Shown here: positions 43,794-51,490 of the stretch, one piece after another | How positions within the stretch are numbered: the first letter of the stretch is position 1 | Layout of the letters: each line of letters starts with the position of its first letter | The notes under the pieces: model-generated | The model's input: only the letters and a program-made list of their open reading frames with translations | Database searches by the model: none | Told to the model about the DNA's origin: nothing | Origin: Vitreoscilla massiliensis | Lineage (GTDB): Bacteria > Pseudomonadota > Gammaproteobacteria > Burkholderiales > Neisseriaceae | Assembly: GCF_001457815.1 (NCBI RefSeq) | Contig: NZ_LN898218.1 | Coordinates: 1-64,000, forward strand | Direction: 5' to 3' | Length of the DNA: 64,000 nt | Translations under genes and position numbers: made by a program

Positions 43794-44103
43794 CTTGAAT
43801 CCCTTTCTTGGTTTCAGCGGCTTGGCGCTGTATGGTTTGATTGGCTTCGGCCAATGCTTTACTGGTTTGCTGGGCTTTGGTTTGCAGTTTGGCCATTTCA
43901 CTTTGAGATTGAGTAAGCTGTTTCACAAGCAGCTCATTGGCTGTGTTCTTTGCTTCTGCATGGTCAAGCTTCAACTGCACCACTTCTTCTTGCATTTTGT
44001 TCACACCACTGGAAAAACCAAGCAGATATGAGCCAAAGAACATCACACAAAAAAACAAGCCAGGAAGCATTCCTAAAAGTCTTTGCCAAATTTTGGTCAA
44101 CAT
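43690..44103 (-). CDS. inner-membrane spanin (Rz-like)
   Basis: 137 residues from MLTKIWQRLLGMLPGLFFCVMFFGSYLLGF, a single N-terminal membrane span, then a long coiled coil in the periplasm. The partner of the nested Rz1-like lipoprotein. It follows the amidase and membrane genes in the lysis group. Confidence 0.85.
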   Translation of the reverse strand: MLTKIWQRLLGMLPGLFFCVMFFGSYLLGFSSGVNKMQEEVVQLKLDHAEAKNTANELLVKQLTQSQSEMAKLQTKAQQTSKALAEANQTIQRQAAETKKGIQDAIAKDKSAADGKCIDGFGAHGLRQYNQAFGYTH

Positions 44104-44105
44104 CT

Positions 44106-44465
44106 TTATGCCTCCGCTTGAGTCAGTTGGATAATGCGGCGATGGCCACCATTGGGGCATTCATCCAAATCCATCACCCATACTTTTGTATTGGTTTCGG
44201 CTTTGATGAGATAGCAGCCCATGTCTGCAATGTCTTCACGCAATAAAGGCAATGGGCAGCCGGTGACAATTACAAAATCCAAGTTATGGTTAACCAGCAC
44301 CTGTGCTTCTGGGTCTCGTCTACACACCACATCATGCAAACTCAAGACAAAATCAATTGTTTTAGCGCTTATGTCGGCCTTATCTAAAAGGCTGGTATTG
44401 ATTGCTTGCAGGCGCTTAAACAATAAGCGTAATAAGCGAAAGCTGGTTGGTTTCTTATTCTTCAT
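44106..44465 (-). CDS. phage protein of unknown function in the lysis group
   Basis: 119 residues from MKNKKPTSFRLLRLLFKRLQAINTS. Soluble, with two Cys and FVIVTGCPLPLLREDIADMGCYLIKAETNTKVWVMDLDECPNGGHRRI. No family recognised. Lies between the small membrane protein and Rz. Confidence 0.65.
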   Translation of the reverse strand: MKNKKPTSFRLLRLLFKRLQAINTSLLDKADISAKTIDFVLSLHDVVCRRDPEAQVLVNHNLDFVIVTGCPLPLLREDIADMGCYLIKAETNTKVWVMDLDECPNGGHRRIIQLTQAEA

Positions 44466-44727
44466 TGTTGGTACCTTCAATTTTTTTGGTTTCCACATCT
44501 TGCTTGGCAGCAATCCAACGACGCCCCAATGCATACCCGCCGACCAAACCCAAATAAGCCATCCAAATATCTACCGACGGCTCAGGGATGTGAATAAACT
44601 TCCAAGTAGCAGTGGCACAGGCAACACTGGCCCAAATTTTGGTATGCGATGGGGCTCCAGTGACTTCATTGCCAGCCAAGGCTTTAACAAAAGACTTTAC
44701 CCAAGGTGAAGCGATTGGATTTTTCAT
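44455..44727 (-). CDS. small membrane protein, holin candidate
   Basis: 90 residues. Two hydrophobic stretches, TKIWASVACATATWKFI and SVDIWMAYLGLVGGYALG, then a charged tail. Position between the amidase and spanin genes fits a holin, which would open the membrane to release the amidase. Similar short proteins (DUF2644-like) occur at this place in related phages. Confidence 0.65.
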   Translation of the reverse strand: MKNPIASPWVKSFVKALAGNEVTGAPSHTKIWASVACATATWKFIHIPEPSVDIWMAYLGLVGGYALGRRWIAAKQDVETKKIEGTNNEE

Positions 44728-44912
44728 TGCTTGGCCTTTCTTTTAGCGCGCTTGGCCTTGGCCACACCACTATTGCGATTCACTCGCTCAGGTGTGACAT
44801 AGCCAGCGAAATAACCATGGGTCAGATTTTGGAGGGGTAAACTGGCATCACGTAGGCTTTTTGCAATCACATGAAGCAAGCCCACCAACAAATAGCGGTT
44901 GCGTTTTCTAGC
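44724..44912 (-). CDS. small basic phage protein
   Basis: 62 residues from MARKRNRYLLVGLLHVIAKSLRD, ending in KAKRAKRKAKQ. A short hydrophobic part and a strongly basic tail. It begins inside the end of the amidase gene. Function unknown. Confidence 0.6.
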   Translation of the reverse strand, partial: ARKRNRYLLVGLLHVIAKSLRDASLPLQNLTHGYFAGYVTPERVNRNSGVAKAKRAKRKAKQ

Positions 44913-45441
44913 CATTGGCAACCTCAATCAATACGCCAGCCACAGCCTTGCCAATCAACCATTTTCGCTCTTCCCAAATGGCCAATTCAGCATCGTTGCT
45001 GATGAAAAACAATTCCAAAACAATGCCACCCTGAGCCACATAACCAAGTCGATGGTGTTGGCCTGAATTTTCAGGCTTCCAGCCGCGATCACCGCGTAAA
45101 GGGATGCCCATCACATCGGCAACGGCTTTGCACAGTTTTTGGCTTATTGACTTGTCTTTGAGTTGAGATAAGGCTTCAACGCCTCGGGCAGTTTTGTTAG
45201 AAGAGGCATTGCAATGGAATTCGACTGCTAACTTGCTGCCTTTGATTAAGTCAATGGCTTTACTCAATGGCAAATTGCCTTTGCCTTCGCCATCGACACG
45301 AAACTCCACGTCAGCTTGTTTCAGGTAATAGGCCACGATATTGCGCATGTCTTGCGCCTTGTCCGCCTCCCTGTGCAAGCCATTGCAGGCTCCAGGGTCA
45401 GTATTGCTGTGGCCTGCTGTGATGGTGATGATGTTGCCCAT
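44908..45441 (-). CDS. N-acetylmuramoyl-L-alanine amidase (endolysin)
   Basis: 177 residues of the Amidase_3 type. Zinc ligands and catalytic residues are visible: H11 (ITAGHSNTDPG), E25, H76 (VEFHCNAS) and E143 (GIVLELFFISN). It cuts the bond between MurNAc and L-Ala in peptidoglycan to burst the cell. No signal peptide, so it needs a holin. It heads the lysis group and follows late promoter A with a leader of about 40 bases. Confidence 0.9.
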   Translation of the reverse strand: MGNIITITAGHSNTDPGACNGLHREADKAQDMRNIVAYYLKQADVEFRVDGEGKGNLPLSKAIDLIKGSKLAVEFHCNASSNKTARGVEALSQLKDKSISQKLCKAVADVMGIPLRGDRGWKPENSGQHHRLGYVAQGGIVLELFFISNDAELAIWEERKWLIGKAVAGVLIEVANG

Positions 45442-45489
45442 AAAAACCCTTTGTTAAATTGAATATCAAATTAATCTGTATAGGGTTTC

Positions 45490-45538
45490 ATTATGGTTAG
45501 GTGATGGTTTGGGGGTGTCTTACCGAATGAGAGTACAA
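45490..45538 (-). promoter_or_regulatory. phage late promoter A
   Basis: Box TTGTACTCTCATTCGGTAAG begins at 45538 on the minus strand; CATAAT (45495-45490) begins exactly 43 bases later. Predicted start near 45483, before the amidase. The Mor-type gene ends just upstream. Confidence 0.8.
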
Positions 45539-45540
45539 GA

Positions 45541-45568
45541 AAACCCCCAAGCTGTTTAAACTTGGGGG
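45541..45568 (-). terminator. leftward terminator after the Mor-type gene
   Basis: CCCCCAAG (45544-45551) pairs with CTTGGGGG (45561-45568); AAA below gives U on the minus strand. It separates the early/middle transcript from the late lysis group. Confidence 0.8.
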
Positions 45569-45574
45569 CTGCAA

Positions 45575-46042
45575 TTATTTGGAAAATAAATCCATTTGGC
45601 TGATGTCTGCGATGGTTTCAACATCAATGGTTTTCAAAATGTACCAAATGGTGGATTCGACTAAGTCATACTTTCTGGCCAATTCTTTCACTGCAATATA
45701 GGCAGGCCGGTCTTTGGAGAGTTCATCAAATTCGGCTCTAACTTTGCGACGGCGTAATTCCGTCATTAGGGTTTGGCATTTTGGCACAAAGAAATGGCGT
45801 TTTGTGGCAAAGGTCAGAGTGATTTTTTCTGCATTGGCTTCACCTATAACCTCGGCCAGTGCGGCAAATAAGGCTTTGCCATGTTTATTGTAGTTTTGAC
45901 CGACGGGGAAATGGGTGCCACCGTGGTGTTTAATCAACAAAAATGTGGGTTCAAACCCAATCAAGCGGACCAATTCTTTTGCGCCTTCTGGTAACAAATG
46001 CGCTAAGCCCAAAAAGTCATCCTTATCCAGCAATTCGTTCAT
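45575..46042 (-). CDS. mor: Mor/C-family transcription activator
   Basis: 155 residues from MNELLDKDDFLGLAHLLPEG. LLIKHHGGTHFPVGQNY near 37-54 is the dimer/beta-strand part of the Mor family, and AYIAVKELARKYDLVESTIWYILK near 120 is the C-terminal helix-turn-helix. In Mu, Mor turns on the middle promoter and C the late promoters. Only one such gene is seen here, so it likely drives the five late promoters that share the 22-bp box. Its ATG overlaps the GemA stop (ATGA). Confidence 0.88.
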   Translation of the reverse strand: MNELLDKDDFLGLAHLLPEGAKELVRLIGFEPTFLLIKHHGGTHFPVGQNYNKHGKALFAALAEVIGEANAEKITLTFATKRHFFVPKCQTLMTELRRRKVRAEFDELSKDRPAYIAVKELARKYDLVESTIWYILKTIDVETIADISQMDLFSK

Positions 46043-46452
46043 GATTTTTCCTTTGCGCGATTGGCATTGATTTGTAAGGCAGCGACCAAGCGATGCAGTT
46101 GGTCTGTACTCAGCCATTGAATGCGTTTACGGTTAAACATCCGTTCAGCCATAGCCTCGGCATAACGCCATGGCTTGTTACCATCTGCCAGCAAAGCTTC
46201 AATCTTACCCACCAATGCCTTTTTAGCCTCCGTCACATCTGGCTTGTCTGCCTCATGGTCACTGGCTCGATCTTGAAAGCCTTTGCTTTTCATCACTTCA
46301 ATGACAACAGTTAATTCTTTGTCGGTCATTTGGGCAGCAGAGCGTTTACCGACTGTACCTTCAAGCATGTCACGGTAGGTATCGTCATCCAAGCCAAGCT
46401 GTTGTTGAGCAATTTTGATTTTGGCAATCAACTTTTTGCGACGGTTTTCCAT
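46039..46452 (-). CDS. gemA: GemA-type regulatory protein (DUF1018, Mu gp16-like)
   Basis: 137 residues. MENRRKKLIAKIKIAQQQLGLDDDTYRDMLEGTVGKRSAAQMTDKEL is the DUF1018 start. GemA in Mu changes host gene expression and DNA supercoiling. It is coupled to the Mor-type gene by ATGA, as in Mu relatives. Confidence 0.9.
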   Translation of the reverse strand: MENRRKKLIAKIKIAQQQLGLDDDTYRDMLEGTVGKRSAAQMTDKELTVVIEVMKSKGFQDRASDHEADKPDVTEAKKALVGKIEALLADGNKPWRYAEAMAERMFNRKRIQWLSTDQLHRLVAALQINANRAKEKS

Positions 46453-46519
46453 AATCTCCTCCTGTACTCATAAAACTCACACACTAAACGGCTGTTGCCA
46501 ACCGCTTAGGATTTGGGTT

Positions 46520-46795
46520 TTAACTGTTAACAGTGTCTTTCAATGCCTTAGCAGCCTTGAATTTAGGCTTTTTGGCCGCGGCAATGGTGATGCTCTCACC
46601 AGTTTTAGGATTGCGGCCTTGGCGCTCGGCGCTCTCACTGATCGCAAACGTGCCAAAGCCTGAAATTGCCACATCCGCACCCGCTTTTAAACTGCTTTGC
46701 ACTGTGGTGGTGAAGGCATTCAACACACGTTCTGCTTCGGTTTTGCTAATGCCTGCTTCTTGGGCCATGGCTGCAATCAATTCGGTTTTATTCAT
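46520..46795 (-). CDS. HU-family DNA-binding protein
   Basis: 91 residues. MNKTELIAAMAQEAGISKTEAERVLNAFTTTV start, FGTFAISESAERQGRNPKTGESI arm with the RNPKTG loop, and KKPKFKAAKALKD end, the complete HU fold. HU bends DNA and helps Mu transposase assemble the transpososome; here the phage appears to carry its own copy. Confidence 0.93.
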   Translation of the reverse strand: MNKTELIAAMAQEAGISKTEAERVLNAFTTTVQSSLKAGADVAISGFGTFAISESAERQGRNPKTGESITIAAAKKPKFKAAKALKDTVNS

Positions 46796-46852
46796 GGTTT
46801 AAATCCTATTTAAAAGTGGTTTAAAAGCGGCGTTCCGCGCCGCACGGGTTAA

Positions 46853-47029
46853 TTAACTTAATCGTTCAATTTCTTGCTCTAATTCTTCAACCTTGGCTTC
46901 TAATTCAATACAGTCCTGAAGCATGTTGGTAAAAGAGCCTGCAACCAAACCTTTTTCAGCAGTGAGAATTGAGAGCTTGTCAAAATCTGGATGCTCATCG
47001 CTGTAAATACGGGTTACATAATTGGTCAT
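46853..47029 (-). CDS. small coiled-coil phage protein
   Basis: 58 residues: MTNYVTRIYSDEHPDFDKLSILTAEKG, then a Glu/Leu heptad tail (IELEAKVEELEQEIERLS). ATG 47029 lies after GGTGCAT. It fills the gap between HU and the next gene and is in line with the operon. Function unknown. Confidence 0.6.
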   Translation of the reverse strand: MTNYVTRIYSDEHPDFDKLSILTAEKGLVAGSFTNMLQDCIELEAKVEELEQEIERLS

Positions 47030-47042
47030 TTATGCACCTCAC

Positions 47043-47246
47043 TCAGTGACGCAAAACATTTGAAGAGCCGCGAAGTGTGCATCCCCAAATTTCAGCATTT
47101 GCTTCCATAGATTTAGTTGCAACTACAGCCAAATTTTCAGCCAAGGTGTTGTCTTTTGTGACACCCATGGTGAATTCTTTATCACCAACGACCCCAATCA
47201 TGACTCCTGCGTCACCGTCTTCTATCACTATCGTTACTTTGCTCAT
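47043..47246 (-). CDS. small phage protein of unknown function
   Basis: 67 residues, MSKVTIVIEDGDAGVMIGVVGDKEFTMG, a compact beta start and a helix with AENLAVVATKSMEANAE. It lies between gam and the coiled-coil gene. No family recognised. Confidence 0.65.
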   Translation of the reverse strand: MSKVTIVIEDGDAGVMIGVVGDKEFTMGVTKDNTLAENLAVVATKSMEANAEIWGCTLRGSSNVLRH

Positions 47247-47248
47247 GT

Positions 47249-47794
47249 TTAAACTCCTGGCAATTCTTGGTTGTAGGGTTCAATCACAAAAAACTCTTTG
47301 CCTTGCACGATGCTCAAGCCTGGCACTGGGTTACCTGCAAAAAAGTCTGGTTCATTCAAAACCGCTTCTTTGTTCACTTCGCGTTTGGTACGCACAAAGC
47401 GCTCATACTTTTCATCCTGCTCCAACAAGGCCAACACTGCATCGTTGCCACGGATTTGCACCTTGGGCGGATTGTTACGCCACAAGACTTTGCCAGTGAT
47501 CAGGTCAGCAAATTTCACTTTGCCGCCATCAGTCAACACATCGCGGTTGGTGGTGCAGTACATCAAAATGCTGGCTTGAAGTTCTTCAATTTCAGCATCA
47601 AACGGGGCAATTTCTTCGGCCGCACGTTCTTGCAGTTGGGCAACAGCGTCATTCATGCTTGTTTGCACACGTTCACGTTCACGCTGTAAATCGCCAATGC
47701 GTTTAATGTTGGCAATCACTTCTTCACGCGTTTGGGTGATTGATGGAGCTGCTTCGGTTCTACTGCGGGTTTTCTTGGGTTGTTTGGCTTTCAT
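47249..47794 (-). CDS. gam: host-nuclease inhibitor Gam
   Basis: 181 residues from MKAKQPKKTRS. A long coiled coil (TREEVIANIKRIGDLQRERERVQTSMNDAVAQLQERAAEEIAPFDAEIEELQ) is followed by LTDGGKVKFADLITGKVLWRNNPPKVQIRG, the Mu Gam pattern. Gam binds DNA ends like Ku and shields them from RecBCD-type exonucleases. Confidence 0.92.
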   Translation of the reverse strand: MKAKQPKKTRSRTEAAPSITQTREEVIANIKRIGDLQRERERVQTSMNDAVAQLQERAAEEIAPFDAEIEELQASILMYCTTNRDVLTDGGKVKFADLITGKVLWRNNPPKVQIRGNDAVLALLEQDEKYERFVRTKREVNKEAVLNEPDFFAGNPVPGLSIVQGKEFFVIEPYNQELPGV

Positions 47795-47937
47795 TAACAT
47801 AATCAGTCCTTTTGTTTGAGGGTTTGTATCGCTTGGGTTAAGGCTGAGCGGCCATCATGTTCAGGCGGCATTGGCTGCCTCGTTACTTAAAATTGCGTCT
47901 AAGCTGTTTTCAGCCTCACAGCGTGGGTATCTTGTTT

Positions 47938-48768
47938 TCATGCTTGTTTGCTCCCATAAAATTGATTCCAAAACTTACATACACGCAGTGCTTCATCGGG
48001 CGTTAGCGTTAAATTCATACCGCTAGAAAATTTCAACAACAGCGAGCCGTCGTCAAATATGCCAAGCTTCATTTCATTAAATCCAGGGGCTTCTATCGTG
48101 CCTACAACACTCATTAAAGGCGCAGCGTTTGATGCCCACACATCTTGTGTTTCAACCTCCATGGCTTTTGCCTGTGTCGCCTGAATAGCCTCTACTGGTT
48201 CGGCTTCTGCATTAACCTCAGTCGCAATCGTTTGCTCTGGTATGGCTTGCGTTACAATCTTTTCAATGGCATCTGTAGCTTCTTCAATTGGCATTGGACC
48301 CAAACGAATCACACCACGAGACACAGAATGCACCGCATTGTCTGATTTGAGTTTCGGTAAAGCGTTGTCTATTTCATGGGTAGGTGTTGTTTTCAAACCT
48401 GTCATCAAATGCCCGCGGGTCAAAGTGCCATCGGGGGACTCTCTCAGCAGAACAAGTATTTTTTGCTTGGTGCTGCTTATTGTGCTGTTGCTTCCAAGCT
48501 GCTTGTCATCAGCCTTTGTTTTACGGGTTACAACAATTTCTTGGGTATCCAACCTTACAGGCCGCTCTGCATCGGCAGCATTCACAAGGGCATACAAGAC
48601 TGAGCCGTGTTCAACTGAAGACACAATCAAGCCATACTCATCCAACTCATCAACAGCCTCCATCACCTTCTGATTGGCACAAATGAGCTTTCCAGCAAGT
48701 TGAGTAACGCTGAGTGGGCCTTGCCCCAACAATTCTAAAATTTTGTCTTTTAAAGCCTGATTACCCAT
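47938..48768 (-). CDS. phage protein with two winged-helix-like domains
   Basis: 276 residues. MGNQALKDKILELLGQGPLSVTQLAGKLICANQKVMEAVDELDEYGLI is one winged helix; STKQKILVLLRESPDGTLTRGHLMTGLKTTPTHEIDNALPKLKSDNAV near 100-150 is a second. An acidic linker and a C-terminal beta part follow. It likely binds DNA in early growth. Its start overlaps the end of the DUF2786 gene. An uptake-like copy lies at about 48554. Confidence 0.75.
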   Translation of the reverse strand: MGNQALKDKILELLGQGPLSVTQLAGKLICANQKVMEAVDELDEYGLIVSSVEHGSVLYALVNAADAERPVRLDTQEIVVTRKTKADDKQLGSNSTISSTKQKILVLLRESPDGTLTRGHLMTGLKTTPTHEIDNALPKLKSDNAVHSVSRGVIRLGPMPIEEATDAIEKIVTQAIPEQTIATEVNAEAEPVEAIQATQAKAMEVETQDVWASNAAPLMSVVGTIEAPGFNEMKLGIFDDGSLLLKFSSGMNLTLTPDEALRVCKFWNQFYGSKQA

Positions 48769-49462
48769 GATTTACTCCCAGTTGTTTTGGTGAATGGCCC
48801 ATTGCATGGTTAAGCTGTGCGCTTTCACCTGCCTTTTGCCCGTGTAAATAGTCCATATTTGCTGCTGTTTTCAAAGCTTGATTTGCTGCTTTAGGTTTCA
48901 CTTCTTGCTCAATCAAATCAGGATAATTTTTCTTCATATACCCGTTCAAAATAGCTTGTTCCGTTGGTGAACTGGCAAATGTAGTCACCAAATCACGCAC
49001 ACTGCGTACCCAACCAACACTAAAAGCATCCAAGCGGTAGCTGATGGTTTTGGTATTACGTAAACGGTTCAGTGCTGTTTTGCGATACTCAGACCGTGCT
49101 TTGCGTACTTGGCGCAACAACACCTCATAAGCGTAAGCGGCCAACTCTGGACGTGCTCCAATGCCGACAAAGTTGATGCGGGTTTTATATTGGCCGTTGT
49201 CCCATTTTGTGCAGCTAAAATGATTGCAGCCGAAAGCCTTAGCGCACATATTGACCAAACCGACTTGCCACACCGCACAGCGGCTGGTGTACGGTTGTGA
49301 GGCTTCGTTCACTTGCGACCATTCAACATCTTGCTCAGTTACTTCAAATTCACGCATCAAGGCTTGTGCTTGCTTCAATGCTTGAGCCGCTTCATGCTCA
49401 TTGGCTGACTTGGCCAGCGCCAAGCATTTCTTGATTTTTGCTAAAGCCGTTTTTTTATCCAT
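48761..49462 (-). CDS. DUF2786-domain phage protein
   Basis: 233 residues from MDKKTALAKIKKCLALAKSANEHEAAQALKQAQALMREFEV, the DUF2786 domain. A Cys/His-containing middle and a helical C-terminus follow. Found in early regions of Mu-like phages; function unknown. The start follows GGTGAATGCA, an arrangement also seen at the transposase gene. Confidence 0.85.
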   Translation of the reverse strand: MDKKTALAKIKKCLALAKSANEHEAAQALKQAQALMREFEVTEQDVEWSQVNEASQPYTSRCAVWQVGLVNMCAKAFGCNHFSCTKWDNGQYKTRINFVGIGARPELAAYAYEVLLRQVRKARSEYRKTALNRLRNTKTISYRLDAFSVGWVRSVRDLVTTFASSPTEQAILNGYMKKNYPDLIEQEVKPKAANQALKTAANMDYLHGQKAGESAQLNHAMGHSPKQLGVNHG

Positions 49463-49931
49463 TGCATTCACCATTTTCATTGTCAGTACAGCGTTCAAAG
49501 CTGATTACCCACACAAACGGATTGACATCCCACGCCTGATAGCCATAAATCGCATTCCATAAGGCGATAAACTCAGGCCGATAGCATTGGCGTAGAATTG
49601 GACTTCCAATACCTTCTTTTAAACAATCCTGTTCCGTGATTTTTTGCAGACGTTCAACACGAATTTCTGTGATTTTCAAACTCAAGCAAGGAAATTGCGG
49701 TGCATTTAACACATCACCCACTTGGCCATAAGGACAAGGCACGGTGTTAACCATAGAAGTGGTTTCGCCATCTTCATCCACTTCCTTTCCAGCCAATTCC
49801 ATAGCTAGGCCAACACCACCATGACCAAGGATTTCGCCACCATTTAATGGCTTCACAATGCAGCGTGTTTGTTGCTTCTTGCCAAACAAAATGGCCACTT
49901 GCATTGATGAGGTAAATTTAAGCTCTTTCAT
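49455..49931 (-). CDS. ASCH-like phage protein
   Basis: 158 residues. MKELKFTSSMQVAILFGKKQQTRCIVKPLN is typical of ASCH-domain proteins, a fold thought to bind RNA or modified bases. GDVLNAPQFPCLSLKITEIRVERLQKITEQDCLKEGIG and a late ALWNAIYG match the rest of that outline. Function unknown in phages. Confidence 0.75.
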   Translation of the reverse strand: MKELKFTSSMQVAILFGKKQQTRCIVKPLNGGEILGHGGVGLAMELAGKEVDEDGETTSMVNTVPCPYGQVGDVLNAPQFPCLSLKITEIRVERLQKITEQDCLKEGIGSPILRQCYRPEFIALWNAIYGYQAWDVNPFVWVISFERCTDNENGECNG

Positions 49932-50166
49932 TTATTTGTCCTTGAAGCGTGATGGTGACCTTGGATTGTTCAGCATTACTTTGTTTTGCCACTTCAATCC
50001 CATCAAAAAAGCGCAGTTTCACCCCATCATGTTCATTTTCAATTGCTTCAACGGTGTTCATAAAAGCTTCTTCATCGCTTATCGCTATCCCTTTGTTTTT
50101 CATTACTTCTACTATGTCCGCCAACAAACTGAAAAACTTAGGGTGACTTCTATCTATGCATTTCAT
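49918..50166 (-). CDS. small phage protein of unknown function
   Basis: 82 residues. A helical N-terminus (FFSLLADIVEVMKNKGIAISDEEAFMNTVEAIE) and a beta C-terminus. ATG 50166 overlaps the stop of the 35-aa membrane peptide gene. No family recognised. Confidence 0.65.
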   Translation of the reverse strand: MKCIDRSHPKFFSLLADIVEVMKNKGIAISDEEAFMNTVEAIENEHDGVKLRFFDGIEVAKQSNAEQSKVTITLQGQINERA

Positions 50167-50270
50167 AACAACTCCTTAAGCACCAAAACCAACCAAACAA
50201 AACACAGCAAAAAAGGCGATGAAATCACGAGCAAACAAAAGTAAAACCATAAAGTACGTATGAATTTCAT
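50163..50270 (-). CDS. 35-aa single-span membrane peptide
   Basis: MKFIRTLWFYFCLLVISS followed by a second half that is also fully hydrophobic, ending KELL. The TGA overlaps the ATG of the next gene (ATGA), so it is in line with the operon. It may be a lysogeny or exclusion peptide, but this is a guess. Confidence 0.5.
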   Translation of the reverse strand: MKFIRTLWFYFCLLVISSPFLLCFVWLVLVLKELL

Positions 50271-50277
50271 AGTTGTT

Positions 50278-50520
50278 TTACCCCTTCGCCCATTGCTGGA
50301 TTCGGTTCAGGCGGTTGCTCCAGTCCACGCGTTTTTGTGTGTGTAAGCGTTGCATTTCCAAAGCGTTTTGACGCGTGGCCACACGCTCTTGCACCATATA
50401 AACTGGCATGTTGCGCATCTCATAAGAAAGAGCCACATCAATCAGTTGCCATTGGTTTTGGTTGTAGCGAATTTGACGTTGGCAAACATTGGCCAATAAC
50501 TTTGCAATCAGTGCTTTCAT
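50278..50520 (-). CDS. small phage protein of unknown function
   Basis: 80 residues, basic and helical: MKALIAKLLANVCQRQIRYNQNQWQLIDVALSYEMRNMPVYMVQERVATRQ. It follows the B-type ATPase gene by 13 bases. No family recognised. Confidence 0.65.
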   Translation of the reverse strand: MKALIAKLLANVCQRQIRYNQNQWQLIDVALSYEMRNMPVYMVQERVATRQNALEMQRLHTQKRVDWSNRLNRIQQWAKG

Positions 50521-50533
50521 TTGCAGCCCCTTA

Positions 50534-51469
50534 TCAGTGGATCAACATCTCTTTATACTGGCGCACCATTTCTGTGCTAATTTCAGCGTTATCGTTAATT
50601 CTTGCCAAACGGGTAACACCGCCTATCAATTTGGATAATTTACGAGTATTACCATCGGCTGCGGCGATAAACTCCAAAGCAACATCCTCTTCAATGCCTG
50701 GCAATGTCTGATCAACAATCATGCGCAAGTCGCTATCAGGTATGACTTCGCCCATGTCCAGCTTGAATGCGACACGGCTGTAAAGCTGTTTCAATTCGCC
50801 ATTTTTACCGCGCAAGTTAACCATCAAGCGTGGCATACCTGCCAAGACCAAACCCACACCAGCCTTATCATGTACACGGCGCAAACACTCCAATGCACGC
50901 AGGGGTAAGTTTTCTGCTTCATCCACCAAAATAATGCGGCCAGAGCCCTTCAAACGATTGATGATGTTTTCATTCAAATCATGAAGTGAGAGGTGTGTAT
51001 CCTCACCAATAGATGTAGCCAAAGTCTGCATCATCACTTTTGCGGTAAAAGTTGGGTCGGTATCGATTAAAATGGCGTCTGGGTTTTCATTTAAATAGGC
51101 TTTCAACGCAGTAGATTTACCCAGTCCAGCTTGGCCAATCAAAGCCACGGTTTCAGCTTCAATGTGCGCGATACGCAAAATTTCACGCACTTTCTTGGCC
51201 ACTGATGTTTGAACATAATTGATTACAACTTTTTTACTGGCCGCTTTTTCATGTTGTTTGACTAACCAGCTCTCAATCAAACGGGCCACTTCCGCCACAT
51301 CACCAGGATATTTATTGTTTAAAAATTGGCTTACCAAAGGATGGGTTTTACCGATGCCGCGCGCCACGGTCACTCGAGAAATACCGTGCTCATCCATATA
51401 GTTCTTTAATTCAAGTCGAACGCTTTCCACTTGGGTGCCGTCAGTAAGGTTTTTATTGGTACGTTTCAT
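50534..51469 (-). CDS. transposition ATPase (Mu gpB-like)
   Basis: 311 residues. An N-terminal helix-turn-helix (MDEHGISRVTVARGIGKTHPLVSQFLN) precedes an AAA+ domain with Walker A GQAGLGKST (112-120) and Walker B RIILVDEAE (178-186). MuB selects target DNA and stimulates the transposase, and it keeps the phage from inserting into itself. It lies just after the transposase gene. Confidence 0.93.
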   Translation of the reverse strand: MKRTNKNLTDGTQVESVRLELKNYMDEHGISRVTVARGIGKTHPLVSQFLNNKYPGDVAEVARLIESWLVKQHEKAASKKVVINYVQTSVAKKVREILRIAHIEAETVALIGQAGLGKSTALKAYLNENPDAILIDTDPTFTAKVMMQTLATSIGEDTHLSLHDLNENIINRLKGSGRIILVDEAENLPLRALECLRRVHDKAGVGLVLAGMPRLMVNLRGKNGELKQLYSRVAFKLDMGEVIPDSDLRMIVDQTLPGIEEDVALEFIAAADGNTRKLSKLIGGVTRLARINDNAEISTEMVRQYKEMLIH

Positions 51470-51490
51470 TTGTATTTTCCTGAGTAAGTG

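Noticed and set aside
47862..47942. 26-residue peptide MKTRYPRCEAENSLDA... between gam and the winged-helix gene
   Set aside because: In line with the operon but very short, no clear ribosome site and no recognised pattern; too little to support.
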